Origin: Cristatella mucedo | Lineage: Eukaryota; Bryozoa; Phylactolaemata; Cristatellidae | Assembly (NCBI GenBank): GCA_009760855.2 | Contig: WPIO01000014.1 | Span: 2,843,501 to 2,907,500 of the forward strand | Length of the DNA: 64,000 nucleotides | Reading direction: 5' to 3' | In this document: piece by piece, positions 63,672-64,000 of the stretch | How the letters are laid out: each line of letters starts with the position of its first letter | Numbering within the stretch: the stretch's first letter is position 1 | Translations under genes and position numbers: made by a program | The notes under the pieces: generated by a model | What the model saw: only the letters and a program-made list of their open reading frames with translations | What the model was told of the DNA's origin: nothing | The model's database searches: none

Positions 63672-63676
63672 TATAT
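63598..63676. repeat. (AT)n with GTAT interruptions
   Basis: AT runs broken at regular places by ATGTAT, close to the window end. Confidence 0.9.
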
Positions 63677-64000
63677 ACGAGTTCAAAACAAATTGAATGA
63701 GCAAGTTTTAGGTTTTTGTCTTTCGTGATTTGAAATTTTACGGCACACTTTTTTGACGAATCTGCCCCAAAATAAAGTGGCTCGTCATATTCTATTATAA
63801 TGTACTTAGTAGTGCCACTAAAGTTCCAATAGGGAAAGCACTCGTCTTGCTCTTACTAGTAAGCGCTCATGTTCTCCTTGAATATATTAAGATGAATATC
63901 AGGAAAATGTACTTTAGACGACAACCTGGAGCAAATCTTTTACTATCTAATTGTTCACCAGTACGTCAACCAGCTCTGCTTAATGCTACACCTTTGGACT

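Overview
This window is animal (metazoan, invertebrate-type) nuclear DNA. The evidence is split genes with GT/AG introns, LINE, SINE, hAT and Ty3-type transposons, and long CT, AG and AT microsatellites. I see no bacterial operon, CRISPR array, rRNA or functional tRNA gene. The species cannot be named from the sequence.

The main gene lies on the minus strand from 44265 down to at least 5767. Most of its exons are too short to stand out as open reading frames, so I assembled it by hand from splice sites and protein motifs. Twelve coding exons (127, 31, 117, 130, 66, 66, 182, 59, 74, 111, 255 and 19 bp) join with consistent phase into 412 codons. The product is a PLP-dependent class V aminotransferase of the NifS/cysteine-desulfurase-like group. 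It has an SPHKF motif with the PLP lysine, an EHHSN motif, a WDFATAAP motif with the cofactor aspartate, and a C-terminal RGGCACAGP motif. Its first residues, MGNRLS, fit an N-myristoylation consensus. The 3' exons are not recognised, and probably lie left of position 1.

Upstream on the same strand (62680 to 58842) sit four exons that encode the C-terminal end of a protein of the same family, finishing in a stop codon. The two gene pieces do not overlap in the protein: one covers the N-terminal and central part, the other the C-terminal end, in reversed order. Tandem paralogues each cut by the window edge is the simplest reading. A rearrangement or assembly misjoin is the alternative.

The introns are full of transposons. 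Intron 3 holds a complete hAT element (36568-39998, 8-bp target duplication GTATAACG) with a broken transposase. Intron 9 holds a complete Ty3/Gypsy-type LTR element (18466-22822, 290-bp LTRs, 5-bp duplication CACTT). Its gag and pol frames overlap at a perfect A AAA AAC slippery heptamer, but its pol is broken. At least a dozen fragments of an L2/CR1-like LINE are scattered on both strands, one nested in another. Several tRNA-derived SINEs are present, and one SINE type shares its 3' tail with the LINE.

Layout: 1-5700, sequence downstream of the last recognised exon, with old repeats and one candidate cysteine-rich exon; 5767-44265, the aminotransferase gene; 44266-58841, intergenic, with a CpG-rich 5' region at about 44.3-44.7 kb and a GC-rich candidate first exon at 48.7 kb; 58842-62680, the second aminotransferase piece; 62700-64000, repeats.
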